Origin: Megaustenia siamemsis
Taxonomy: Eukaryota; Mollusca; Gastropoda; Stylommatophora; Ariophantidae
Assembly (NCBI GenBank): GCA_032433765.1
Contig: JAVIAB010000124.1
Location: 77,855,465-77,919,464 of the forward strand
DNA length: 64,000 nucleotides
Reading direction: 5' to 3'
Part shown: positions 48,545 through 59,830 of the stretch, in pieces
Numbering within the stretch: position 1 is the first letter of the stretch
Layout: the number at the start of each line of letters is the position of its first letter
Notes under the pieces: generated by a model
What the model saw: the letters and a program-made list of their open reading frames with translations, nothing else
Told to the model about the DNA's origin: nothing
The model's database searches: none
Program-made: the position numbers and the translations under genes

Positions 48545-48715
48545 TCATACAGCTATTACTAAAGGCAAGACGTCGGGTTCGATCCCGATCGATGGTTTCC
48601 AGGTACACCATGACTTGAAATAAGTTTCTGGGAAATAAGAAAGCAAAGAACGCAGTACTGACTCAACTATGTGGACGGTTACATAAAATGGTGGGCATTA
48701 AACCATTTAATTGGT
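48545..48715 (+). mobile_element. SINE copy with clear B box
   Basis: GACGTCGGGTTCGATCCCGA (B box inside a short palindrome), then CCAGGTACACCATG and TTTCTGGGAAATAAGAAAGC as in S1. The A box region (ACAGCTATTACTAAAGGC) is decayed. Confidence 0.55.
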
Positions 48716-48717
48716 TT

Positions 48718-48738
48718 GGGGGGGGGGGGGGGGGGGGG
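48718..48738. repeat. G21 homopolymer
   Basis: Twenty-one consecutive G on the plus strand, following TTGGTTT. Length may be unreliable in an assembly. Confidence 0.85.
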
Positions 48739-48799
48739 CCTTGCTCGATCATTGTCAACAACTGAAACCAGCTAACATCAAGAATTAATTTCTACATAT

Positions 48800-50310
48800 A
48801 TCATCATCGGGTTGCGTGTTCTTTGCAGAACGCTGCTCTCATAACGTATCTCTCATCACATTGGCCCATCTTTGTTTCTGGCTAAATCTCCAAGATCTTA
48901 TGTTGTCAAGGTAATTTTTGGTCTTGAAATCACTCTTTCCTTGGTTTTTCCCCTGTCTCGCCTTTCTGGTTCCAAGATTTCCATTATTCTTCTTCCCAGC
49001 TCTCTGTGCATTTTAAACGCGGCCGTAATATTATAATTTCCTCTGAAAGATGCTCATCTTAAGCCAATTCGTTTCAATTGTTATGTCTTTAATAAGTCTT
49101 CATTGCCATATTTCATTATCCAAAGTAACCTAAAAATTCTTCTGTATTTTGTTTTGATTTTTAAAAATACTCTTCATTGTTGTTGCCAGATAGTCTATGA
49201 TTCACAACCATAAGGTGCTATCGGGATGAAACATGGTGCTATCGGGATGAAAAATAAGTAAGTAAAGTAAAGTACCCCCCGTCACGCCAAGTGGCGTATA
49301 GGGAAATATGGTGTTAGTGACCCTATATTTTACAGACCTTCAGCACATGATTTTTTGGGGTAATGTGGTCGGTATTACGCCCGTGCTGCTTTTACTTTCC
49401 CAAAAAATCCGGTACCCATTAAGGCTGGGTGAACCCGGAGCCGTCGGTTGGGATCGAACCCTACCCCTTGTCCGTAGTAGTCCAGTTCACTAACCACTGA
49501 GCTATCGCGGCTCCTACTAATTTTTAGGGAATTAGTAAAACCAGGTGTCCTCGCCAGATTACGAACCCCGGCTGTTGCCGTGGTAAGCAACCGCCTATCG
49601 ATTGCGCTAACCGGACACCCGGGATGAAACATGCCCTCAGTAATTTTAAATTTACTGCCTTGCTGGTACTGTACCATATGTTCTTTATTGCATTTAATTT
49701 ATGTATTGCCCTTGCTGGTCTACCTTTGATCTCACTCAGGTAGCGTACACTGTAAGTTACTACAGATCCCACATATACATAGTTAGTTACAATCTCAAGT
49801 TCTTCGTTGTTGATGATCATTTTGGTTTGACTTTTTGCTCTGTCCATGACCATTAGTTTTATGTATATTTGGATATGATTTTGCTTTTCAATGTGTTTTT
49901 ATTATCTGTCTCTTCTATTTTTTTTTCATAGTGATCTGTAAGAATATTTACTTTTTATAGATTTTACGCGGTAGTTGGTACACAGCTTCAGATTTCCTTT
50001 CTATGCTATGATGGTATATACAATGATCTTTCCAGACTTTTGGCCAGGCTACACTCTTCTAGACCTTACACAAAATGCATGACAAAAGCGAGACTGTCCT
50101 CCACCCCTGCCTGAATAGATTCATCATCACATCTTGGCGATTTCCCTCGCTCTTCATATTTCTTTATTGCGAAGCTTACTTCATCTAACATGGGTTCTGT
50201 TTTTTTTTCTTCTCTCACATTATATCTGAGTGCATACACTCTCTAAGGCAATCGCTTCATGTTTGCAATACAATGTATGCTCAGTTAGAGTATTGCCGCT
50301 GCGGTCATTA
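48800..50310 (-). mobile_element. LINE family e, degenerate, split by SINEs
   Basis: Minus strand order: DEVSFAIKKYEERGKSPRCD (reverse-transcriptase entry block), LEECSLAKSLERSLYIPS, then SQTKMIINNEELEIVTNYVY, SEIKGRPARAIHKLNAIKN, KAVNLKLLRACFIP, and after the SINE insertion APYGCES and the C-terminal basic part to 48800. Part of the catalytic core is deleted and many frame breaks are present. Confidence 0.8.
49237..49620 (-). mobile_element. Composite SINE insertion (two tRNA-like heads)
   Basis: Minus strand starts with GGGTGTCCGGTTAGCGCAAT (A-box-like) and GGGGTTCGTAATC (B-box-like), passes a 21-bp palindrome (plus 49516-49536, ACTAATTTTTAGGGAATTAGT-like), and runs into a full S1 unit with TAGCTCAGTGGTTAG, GGTTCGATCCC, the ACGCCACTTGGCGT hairpin and an ACTTTACTTACTT tail. 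GGGATGAAA flanks both sides. Confidence 0.78.
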
Positions 50311-50765
50311 ATTTCCACATACTCGGTTTTTTAATCAAGATACCTCGGACACCGATATTTTAATATAACGAGATTTTAGTGGACGTTGTCGAGCCCACAA
50401 GGTTCATTGAACCACGTTAGAGAAAGAAAAAAGTTTCAGGATAATTTCTTGTGTTCGGCCAGGCAGAATATTACCCTCCTCTCTTAATGGCTTGTTAAAG
50501 ACAGACTCCACTTAAGCACTGCTAGAAGACAGGCGATCGAAAGAAGCTCGCTAAGGAAGAACCGCGATCTCACATTCAAAATAACATACCAATGTTGGTA
50601 ATGTCAACACGGGCTGAAAGATAGGAATGTAAGAACGACTACTACAAATAAGATACGTTGGAGCTCGCGGTGCGCGCTGCCGGGGAAAACGTGCGCCGAG
50701 TATGTATGTGGTGTGGGAGGGGGGCGTTTAGGTATGCTGGGGTGGTGTCTGTTTACAGGCGCTGA
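50311..50765. other. Unassigned sequence
   Basis: Nothing recognised. Confidence 0.4.
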
Positions 50766-50769
50766 GTCA

Positions 50770-50822
50770 GGATACGTGTGTGTGTGTGCGTGCGCGCGCG
50801 CGCGTGCATGTGTGTGTGTGTG
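50770..50822. repeat. Alternating GT/GC tract
   Basis: TGTGTGTGTGCGTGCGCGCG then CGCGTGCATGTGTGTGTG: uninterrupted purine-pyrimidine alternation of about 50 bases. Confidence 0.9.
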
Positions 50823-51361
50823 CTAAGTTAGGAAGCAGAGAAAGGGATGGTATGGGAGAAAGTGGATGAGACTGAGAGTGTGATAGGACAATCAAGATAT
50901 TAAACGTATAACTCAAATTAGTGCAGATAATAAAGGAGATGGAACAACCTATGTCAACATGAAATCTACTGACAGATTTCCCCGCCTACTGTTTGTTGAC
51001 ACACGCTGAGTCACAGTTTGATTATAGAACGTGCTGTACTGGCACAGAAACATGGGTTGGGTGGGAGGAGAATTAATAAGATCACGGCGAAGAATGTCAG
51101 ACTTAATGTCAACGTTGAGATGATAGCCGTGTCATATTTGTGGGAACAACGGTACAGCTGCTCGTCAATCTGCTACAAATTCTTGGAAATTAGTAGATCG
51201 CCCAAAACGTGCAACGTCATTAACATGAGACGGAGAGAGCGAGATTTATGTTTACGTTATTTTCTACTGTTGGATGCTATTAAGCAACTTTGTTTATAGT
51301 TTTTACCCAGCACGTGTGTTAAATGTGAGGAAATCGCCAAGGTCTATCTCATTCATTCTCG
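50823..51361. other. Unassigned sequence
   Basis: Open frame 51018-51299 (93 codons) has no motif I recognise. Confidence 0.4.
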
Positions 51362-51931
51362 GAGAAAGGAAGGAAGGAAGGAAGGAAGGAAGGAAGGAAG
51401 GAAGGAAGGAAGGAAGGAAGGAAGGAAGGAAGGAAGGAAGGAAGGAAGGAAGGAAGGAAGGAAGGAAGGAAGGAAGGAAGGAAGGAAGGAAGGAAGGAAG
51501 GAAGGAAGGAAGGAAGGAAGGAAGGAAGGAGGAAGGAAGGAAGGAAGGAAGGAAGGAAGGAAGGAAGGAAGAAGGAAGGAAGGAAGGAAGGAAAGGAAGG
51601 AAGGAAGGAAGGAAGGAAGGAAGGAAAAGGAAGGAAGGAAGGAAGGAAGGAAGGAAGGAAGGAAGGAAGGAAGGAAGGAAGGAAGGAAGGAAGGAAGGAA
51701 GGAAGGAAGGAAGGAAGGAAGGAAGGAAGGAAGGAAGGAAGGAAGGAAGGAAAGGAAGGAAGGAAGGAAGGAAGGAAGGAAGGAAGGAAGGAAGGAAGGA
51801 AGGAAGGAAGGAAGGAAGGAAGGAAGGAAGGAAGGAAGGAAGGAAGGAAGGAAGGAAGGAAGGAAGGAAGGAAGGAAGGAAGGAAGGAAGGAAGGAAGGA
51901 AGGAAGGAAGGAAGGAAGGGGAAGGAAGGAA
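51362..51931. repeat. (GGAA)n microsatellite, 570 bp
   Basis: Roughly 140 tetranucleotides, pure purine on the plus strand, with about seven single-base irregularities. Gives artefactual open frames on both strands (GRKE and SFLP repeats). Confidence 0.97.
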
Positions 51932-52955
51932 ATGTTTACATACTATATATGACAAGTGATAGATACACATAGGGAAAGATGAATGTGTTGAGAGACAGAA
52001 GAGGTAATAGAAATAATAACAGGGACAGGTGTACTAAAAAAGATTATTTCAAACAGGTATTACAAGGACTCGTGTACTCAGGGAGAATGTATAAAGTATA
52101 TAGAGACAAGTGTACTTGTATTACGAATAGAGAAACGTGTATTAAGTATAAATAAAGGCAAGTGTACTTGTACAAAGTATATACAAAGAGAAAGTGTACT
52201 TGTACTAAGTAAGTCTCCTCTACTTCATAATTTGTGTGCAGTGACTATTCTTTGAATGTTTCTCTGGCAGCATATATGAAATGATGACGGCATGGATGGT
52301 TCCATCTTTGTTACGAAGGTACAACATAGCCAACTGCACTGTGTGAAATACGTTTCGTCCTCGTCCAGTCAATCTATAACAGCGAGGATGGACAATAGAG
52401 CACGTCCATGTTTTCAACTTGGTTATCTGTTTGACGTTGCAAGTGGCATTACAGGGTTTTATTGAATCAATGATTTATAGCGGAGACTTGTTCGTAATGT
52501 ATTCACATTGAGAATATATTACAATCCCGCCATTGTTACTGATGTCCCCCCCCCCTCCCTTTTTTTTTAGAAATCATTGCATGTGCTGACGAATAGGGCT
52601 GCATGGTAGTCGACCTTGTTACCTATTTTTTTTTTTTTTTTGGCCAAAGCAACGCGATTTGTAGAGAGCCATAACATGAATGGTGGGGGTATAGAGATTC
52701 CCTACTACAGTGAAATTGATTCCATGACAGAACAGTTACTGGTATTTTAGTTCTTTTGGGAATTTGTCTATTTTCTTCAAACATAAACCATACCTATGTT
52801 TCCTCTATGATACATTCAAGTTGTGGCTGACAATCTTAGTAAAACATTTGAAGTTAAAAGTAAAAGATTTCACACAAGAAAGTTTCAGACCTGTCAATTC
52901 TTCAAAACATTTTATTAAATCATTATCATTGTTTTAAAATGTCAGAAAACAAGTT
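51932..52955. other. Unassigned sequence
   Basis: A few imperfect GTGTACTTGTA-type repeats at 52030-52210. No gene or element recognised. Confidence 0.45.
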
Positions 52956-52959
52956 ACTT

Positions 52960-55070
52960 CAACTAAAAATGTCACTCTAACACAAGTTACTTCAGCTAAA
53001 AATGTCCACTCTAACACAAGTTATTTCAACTAAAATGTCACTCTAACACAAGTTGCTTCAGCTAAAATGTCACTCTAACACAAGTTGCTTCAGCTAAAAA
53101 ATGTCACTCTAACACTAAGTTACTTTCAGCTAAAAATGTCACTCTAACACAAGTTACTTCAACTAAAAATGTCACTCTAACACAAGTTATTTCAACTAAA
53201 AATGTCACTCTAACACAAGTTGCTTCAGCTAAAAATGTCACTCTAACACAAGTTACTTCAGCTAAAAATGTCACTCTAACACAAGTTGCTTCAGCTAAAA
53301 ATGTCACTCTAACACAAGTTACTTCAGCTAAAAATGTCACTCTAACACAAGTTACTGCAGCTAAAAATTGAGTTATTGAGTTATTTGCGGGTCATCATCA
53401 TTGCACTCCGAACATGCCCATAGGTGCTCAGATCCCCTCCTCAGCAATTCCCTCAGTGTCCACCGACTGACGACTCTAGTTTTATGTTGGTTGATAAGTC
53501 TTCTTACACGGCCACTAAGTTTCTCATTCCTGGCTGTGCCCATCTTAACTCCCATTTCCATCATCCGAAGAAGTGACGTGGATCTGTGTTTGTGCAGCTA
53601 AAAAGTCACTCTTAACACAAGTTACTTCAGCTAAAAATGTCACTCTTAACACAAGTTACTTTCAGCTAAAATGTCACTCTTAACAAATGTCACTCTTAAC
53701 ACAAGTAAAAACTTCAGCTAAAAATGTTAGCTAAAACAAGTTACTTCAGCTAAAAATGTCACTCTTAACACAAGTGGCTTCAGCTAAAAAGTCACTCTTA
53801 ACACAAGTTACTTCAGCTAAAAATGTCACTCTAACACAAGTTACTTCAGCTAAAAATGTCACTCTTAACACAAGATACTTCAGCTAAAAATGTCACTCTA
53901 ACACAAGTTACTTCAGCTAAAATGTCACTCTAACACAAGTTACTTCAGCTAAAAATGTCACTCTTAACACAAGTGGCTTCAGCTAAAAATGTCACTCTTA
54001 ACACAAGTTACTTCAGCTAAAAATGTCACTCTTAACACAAGTTACTTCAGCTAAAAATATCACTCTAACACAAGTTTACTTCAGCTAAAAATGTCACTAT
54101 TAACACAAGTGGCTTCAGCTAAAAATGTCACTCTTAACACAAGTTACTACAGCTAAAAATGCAACTCTTAACACAAGTTACTTCAGCTAAAAATGTTAGC
54201 TAAAACAAGTTACTTCAGCTAAAAATGTTAGCTAAAACAAGTTACTTCAGCTAAAAATGTCACTCTAACACAAGTGGCTTCAGCTAAAAATGTCACTCTA
54301 ACACAAATTACTTCAGCTAAAAATATCACTGAAACACAAGTTACTGCAGCTAAAAATATCACTGAAACACAAGTTACTGCAGCTAAAAATGTCACTCTTA
54401 ACACAAGTTATTCAGCTAAAAATGTTAGCTAAAACAAGTTACTTCAGCTAAAAATGTTAGCTAAAACAAGTTATTCAGCTAAAAATGTCACTCTAACACA
54501 AGTGGCTTCAGCTAAAAATGTCACTCTATCACAAATTACTTCAGCTAAAAATGTCACTCTAACACAAGTTACTTCAGCTAGAAATGTCACTCTTAACACA
54601 AGTTACTTCAGCTAAAAATGTTAGCTAAAACAAGTTACTTCAGCTAAAAATGTTAGCTAAAACAAGTTACTTCAGCTAAAAATGTTAGCTAAAACAAGTT
54701 ACTTCAGCTAAAATGTTAGATAAAACAAGTTACTTCAGCTAAAAATGTCACTCTAACACAAGTTATTTCAACTAAAAATGTCACTCTAACACAAATTACT
54801 TCAGCTAAAAATGTCACTCTAACACAATTACTTCAGCTAAAAATGTCACTCTAACACAAGTTACTTCAGCTAAAAATGTCACTCTAACACAAATTACTTC
54901 AGCTAAAAATGTCACTCTAACACAAGTTACTTCAGCTAGAAATGTCACTCTTAACACAAGTTACTTCAGCTAAAAATGTTAGCTAAAACAAGTTACTTCA
55001 GCTAAAATTGTTAGCTAAAACAAGTTACTTCAGCTAAAAATGTCACTCAAGAAGAGTTACTTCAACTAAA
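52960..55070. repeat. 33-bp minisatellite, about 58 copies, interrupted
   Basis: Main unit CTAAAAATGTCACTCTAACA followed by CAAGTTACTTCAG. A shorter variant with TGTTAGCTAAAACAAG appears from about 53720 in clusters. Interrupted at 53368-53593 by a LINE 3' end. Confidence 0.95.
53368..53593 (-). mobile_element. RNase H-bearing LINE 3' end inserted in minisatellite
   Basis: A 226-bp, strongly 5'-truncated copy of the element at 25964-26316 (same AATAACTCAATAACTCAA terminus, about 96% alike by eye). The 11-bp target duplication GCAGCTAAAAA at 53357-53367 and 53594-53604 is part of the 33-bp repeat unit. Confidence 0.92.
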
Positions 55071-55424
55071 AATGCCACATTGTTGGTATTGTTGGTGTCA
55101 TATGTTAAAACCATTCCTACAAAAATATCAGTTTTAAAACGAGCGGAATGTGGTAGACGTAATAAACACGTGCAAATGTAGCACTTTCTAATACTAGAAT
55201 TAAAATGTCATTTTTTAGTCTAAAGCAAATAGCTGTGCAATAAACACTCTCTTGATATACCACAACTATGTCTATTTTTCATCACCTTCAAGTACCGTGT
55301 CTACTGTCAAAAGTGATCACGTCTCTCCACAGCTTTCATTAAACTGTGAACCAATTACGTTTTGACTTCCTACAATACTATTCTCTTACATTGATTTGTA
55401 AATTTTATGTTTCCATCTATCTCT

Positions 55425-56090
55425 TCTTTCCACATTTTGTCCCTACTTACAGCTAGTAAATATTGTAAATTATGTCCCTACTTACAGCTAGTAAATATTG
55501 TAAATATGTCCCTACTTACAGCTTGTCAATTTTGTAAATTGAGTCTTTACAGCTAGTCAGTTTTGCAAATTGTATCCTTACAGCTAGTGAATTTTGTAAT
55601 AATGCCCTTACTTACATCGAGTCAATTATATAGATTGTGTCCCTACTTAGAGATAGTCTCAGTTATATAATTATGTCCCTACCCGTAAATAGAATTCCTC
55701 ATTATATAAATTATGTCCCAACTTATAGCTAATCAATTCTATAAATTATGTCCCAACTATTAGCTAATCAATTCTATAATTATGTCCAACTTATAGCTAA
55801 TCATCCTATAAATTTTGAGCAAACTTATAGCTACTCAATTCTATAAATTTTGTCCCAACTTATAGCTAATCAATTCTAAAATTATGTCCCAACTTATAGC
55901 TAATCAATTTATAAATTATGTCCCAACTTATAGCTAATCAATCTAAAATTATGTCCCAACTTATAGCTATCAATTTTATAAAATTATGTCCATACTACAG
56001 CTAGTCAATTGTGTGAATTGTGTCTTTACAGCTAGTCAACTCTATAAATGATGTCTCAACCCACAGATAGTCAATTCTGTAATGCTTGCC
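55425..56090. repeat. ~35-bp degenerate minisatellite
   Basis: Unit TTATAGCTAATCAATTCTAT followed by AAATTATGTCCCAAC; left units read CTTACAGCTAGTAAATATTG. About 19 copies with many indels. Confidence 0.85.
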
Positions 56091-56535
56091 ATCAAATGAC
56101 AATTGATGAAAGCTTCAAGAGAAGTGAGATGGTTGCATACACAACACGAAAACACTGTTAATCCGACAGTCTTTTATGCTGCCCTTCACACAAGGTCTTC
56201 ACAATGCCTTGTCCACCATTTGCTAGTCGCAGATGTGTTGTGGTTTACCTCAAGCTGTGATGTTAGCCTTTCTCGGCCCAATACATCCGACTTCAATGCA
56301 ATCATTTCTGTGTGCCGGGATGCCTTCCTTCAGAATTCTATTCTGTCATCAGATTAGTTAGCCCGTTACTAGGGGTACAGCGAAGCGGTAAAGTAGGATC
56401 TAGACAGATCTGGTTCACCGAGCCTGGTGCAAGTAGTCGGCTTATGAGTCGCTGAATGCTTCCAGCCCTAATACTGACTTGATCCCTATAATGGGTTTTT
56501 TTTAGAAAAGAGCACGGTTGGGGTGGGTGGGGAAG
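56091..56535. other. Unassigned sequence
   Basis: Open frame 56103-56357 shows no motif. A weak tRNA-like stretch (GCGAAGCGGTAAAGTAGGAT) near 56390. Confidence 0.35.
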
Positions 56536-56762
56536 AGAAACGTCACGTTGTGTGGCGTATGTGGAACATGACGATAGTGCCCATATTTTTTCGGCCCGTG
56601 GGTAAATTTTCGACCAGTCTGGTCAGCACTGCGTCAGTGCCGTATTTTCCCAGAACAAAAAAAATTCACGAACCCATTAAAGGCTGCCATTATACTAAAA
56701 AGGTCGATAGGGATGGAACCCAGTAAACCAAGTTGACTAACCACCGCTTCAACCGACAGCTC
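56536..56762 (-). mobile_element. SINE S1 copy
   Basis: Minus strand: GAGCTGTCGGTTGAAGCGGT, GGTTAGTC, a decayed B box (GGTTCCATCCC), CCTTTAATGGGTTCGTG, CTGGGAAAATACGG, and at the 3' end CGCCACACAACGTGACG. Confidence 0.68.
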
Positions 56763-56764
56763 TC

Positions 56765-57489
56765 AAACAAATAAATACTTCCGATTCATTTTGGGCATGA
56801 GTCCAGCGTTAAAGACTTCACATGCTCACTTTTCGTCTATAGCAGTCCATGCTAGATATGTGACCAAGGAACGAAGAAGTATTCTCCGTGTGTTAGTTTG
56901 TTATCCGTTTAAACCTTTAGGTGTTTTACACTGGCTCGGAGGCACACCATTTATAACAAGATGAAGTGTGTATAAGAGCCCCCCCCCCCCCCCCGCTCTT
57001 TATCTCTCTCTCTCTCTCTCTCGAATATCGCTTATTAGAGGGTGATTAATGTTGGTGCGTCGACCAAGATGGCCGCTTCGTCGAATCAGGTTCAGGACTA
57101 GTGACATTTTTGCTGCAGTGTGGTCATAAGTGATTCTTCCTGCTTTTGATTTTCGTTCAATGAGACAGCGGTAGTCTGGTGCATTCACTTGACCACGAAA
57201 TCAACATGGTTTTGGCGCCCGAAGCACTGAAATAATGCTGGAGACGACTGGCCGTGGAGTGTAGTGGAACGGTATCAGGTCCCGACTTTGCCCTGGAACG
57301 AAATGTGTGATCTGTATTCGACTGCAAATTCGCAACTATCTGGATTGCGCTCGGATCTAGTGTTTCATCGAAGTGGAGACCTGGCTTGATTTCTTGAGGC
57401 ACGTTCACTGATCATGAGGTCTACACAGGCGCGAGGTGCTTGGAGGTTATGCTGCCCGTAACGGTGACTTGGGTGGGTCCATTTTGCGC
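56765..57489. other. Unassigned sequence
   Basis: C14 run near 56981 followed by (TC)n. Two minus-strand frames at 57000-57408 (with NAPDYRCLIERKSKAGR and MNVPQEIKPGLHFDETLD) are contiguous across a stop and look like one decayed coding segment, family unknown. Confidence 0.4.
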
Positions 57490-57705
57490 TGCGCACCATT
57501 TATACAGAATGCAGCATGTTCAATAGAACAGTATGGACGTAAAATAGCACCATTTTTACAGAACGCAACATGTTCATAGAACATTATGAACGTAAAATCG
57601 CACCATTTTTACAGAAAGCAAATGTTCAATAGAACAGTATGAAGTAAAATCGCACCATTTTTAGAGAACGCAACATGGTCAATAGAACAGTATGAACAAT
57701 CACGA
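57490..57705. repeat. ~54-bp tandem repeat, 4 copies
   Basis: Unit GCACCATTTTTACAGAACGC then AACATGTTCAATAGAACAGT and ATGAACGTAAAATC. Confidence 0.9.
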
Positions 57706-58189
57706 TGAACAGTGTGTTGGTTGCTGGAACTGGGGCTGAGCTGATATGACAATGCCCAGCCTGCAGCCGTTCCTATCTACGTCTAAATGATGAATAAAAG
57801 CAAATCAAGAATCTGGAATTAAGTGTGGTTCTTCTTAAAGGTTCGATGACTAAGAGAACGGATCGTGGGCACTCAGCAACTACAAAAACATCACTATGGT
57901 TACTCTGCTGAAGCCAGTAGGTCTATATGCATGCAATCGTTAATCAATTGTTTCAAGGTAACAAGTGTGTACTCATGGGACCATGGCAGATAAGACGAGA
58001 TGCTGGCTCACGCAACGAGTAATGTTTTTAGAATGGATTAATTCTGAATGGGAGGAGATGGGCAGAATATTCAGTTCTAGTCGGTGCACAAACACACAAG
58101 ATGACCTCAACTTTATCACGGTATCGGTGTCTCTATTACTATGGAGTCAACCTTCTCTATTTCTCTCTATTACAGTGGAAAATTCTGAT
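57706..58189. other. Unassigned sequence
   Basis: Nothing recognised. Confidence 0.4.
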
Positions 58190-59397
58190 GATCTACAACT
58201 ACAATTAATGAAATAACATAACAAGCAAAAATATGGATTAGATATGAATATCAAAAAGACTAAAACTATGACCATAAACAAAGATAATACTCAAAACCTA
58301 CAAGTGGATATCGAAGTTGAAGGAATACATCTGGATAAAGTTCAGAGCTACATCTACCTTGAACATACTATAACCAGTGATGTGGAAAAAAAAACTGTAA
58401 TAAACTGTAAAACTGAAATAAACAAAAGAATAGGAATGGTAAAAACTAATGTTAATGTCATGAAAAATATACTAACATCAAAACAAATAACACCAGGGCT
58501 AAAACTAAGAATAGTAAAATGTTATATCTTCTAAACGTTCCTGTATGTTGCATAAACATTGACATTAGACATGAAAACAGAACAGAAAATTGAAGCCTTC
58601 GCTATGTGGATATATAAGAGAATAGGAAGAATTGATTGGAAAGAAAAGAAAACAAACGATGAAGTCTAAAAAAGAACAACCAAACACAATTCAAACAACA
58701 CAAATGAGGTTTTTGGGGCATGTTAAACAACAGCTTACTAAAAGTAATCTTGGAAGAGAAAATACAACGTAAAAGTGGCAGAGGTAGACCAAGACTAACA
58801 TTGACCAGTAGCATCAAACGATGAACAAGTCAGCCTATGACAACCTGCACCATCAAAGCAAGAGAGAGAGGCAGACCAAGACTAACATTGACCAGTAGCA
58901 TCAAAAGATGAACAAGTCAGCCTATGACAACCTGCACCATCAAAGCGAAAGAGAGAGGCAGACCAAGACTAACATTGACCAGTAGCATTATAAGATGAAC
59001 AAGTCAGCCTATGACAACCTGCACCATCAAAGCAAGAGAGAGAGGCAGACCAAGACTAACATTGACCAGTAGCATTAAAAGATGAACAAGTCAGCCTATG
59101 ACAACCTGCACCATCAAAGCAAGAGAGAGAGGCAGACCAAGACTAACATTGACCAGTAGCATTAAAAGATGAACAAGTCAGCCTATGACAACCTGCACCA
59201 TCAAAGCAAGAGAGAGAGAGAGGCAGACCAAGACTAACATTGACCAGTAGCATTAAAAGATGAACAAGTCAGCCTATGACAACCTGCACCATCAAAGCAA
59301 GAGAAGGAACGGTGCACCATCAAAGCAAGAGAAGGAACGGAATGGCGCTCCAAGGTAGCTAACCTTCGATGCGGAGACGGCACTCAATGATGATCAT
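58190..59397 (+). mobile_element. RTE family a, 3' portion with internally amplified end
   Basis: Begins inside the reverse transcriptase just after the catalytic box (YGLDMNIKKTKTM), continues ITSDVEKKTVINCKTEINKR and SKQITPGLKLRIVKCYIF, then degenerates. The segment before the 3' tail has been multiplied into six 87-bp copies. The terminal GGAGACGGCACTCAATGATG matches the intact copy at 40727. Confidence 0.88.
58786..59310. repeat. 87-bp tandem array derived from a LINE 3' end
   Basis: Unit starts at AGACCAAGACTAACATTGAC (58786, 58873, 58960, 59047, 59134, 59225). The last interval is 91 because of an extra GAGA. The unit encodes the RPRLTxTSxIKRxTxQPMTT region of the RTE protein, out of frame. 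Confidence 0.93.
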
Positions 59398-59654
59398 TAC
59401 TACTGGTTCTCCACAAACTAGTGCTTGCACTCTCCGATGATGATATTAGACAATAATTACCAATACACGATGAAGGAAGGCAAGTTACGGGTTGGAAAAT
59501 GTATTATCTCATAAATATCATAATACAGATGCTATAATTAGTAACGGGGGTGGGGGAGTGTACTAAGTAAAACAGAGAAATAAAGTAAGAGCAAGTGGGG
59601 AGAGCACACGAGGCAGTTGTAATAAAGTATGGAAGAAACGTAAGGTCTGCTTCG
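59398..59654. other. Unassigned sequence
   Basis: Nothing recognised. Confidence 0.4.
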
Positions 59655-59830
59655 CCATTCATTAACCCGGGGGGCCGTTGGGACTCCACTGACAGACTTA
59701 GTCAACCTTCTCCATTTCTCAGTCTTTCTTAAGTCACTCTTTTTTGAGGCTGCGAAGTCGAGGCCTGTCTTTGATGTTATCTTCCCATCTCTTTCTTTGT
59801 CTGCTCCTCCTTTCACGGCGCCTTTCGGAT
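59655..59830 (-). mobile_element. LINE family g, C-terminal fragment
   Basis: Minus strand reads SRQRKRWEDNIKDRPRL in one frame and TGLDFAASKKSDLRKTEKWR then RLTKSVSGVP in the other; both belong to the C-terminal KRWEDNIxEWTGLxF...WR block of animal LINEs. Confidence 0.72.

Noticed and set aside
49440..49515. tRNA gene suggested by perfect A and B boxes
   Set aside because: The sequence lacks cloverleaf pairing and an acceptor stem and continues into a SINE body shared by other copies.
51274..51972. Open frames of 232 (plus) and 205 (minus) codons
   Set aside because: Translation of the GGAA microsatellite only.
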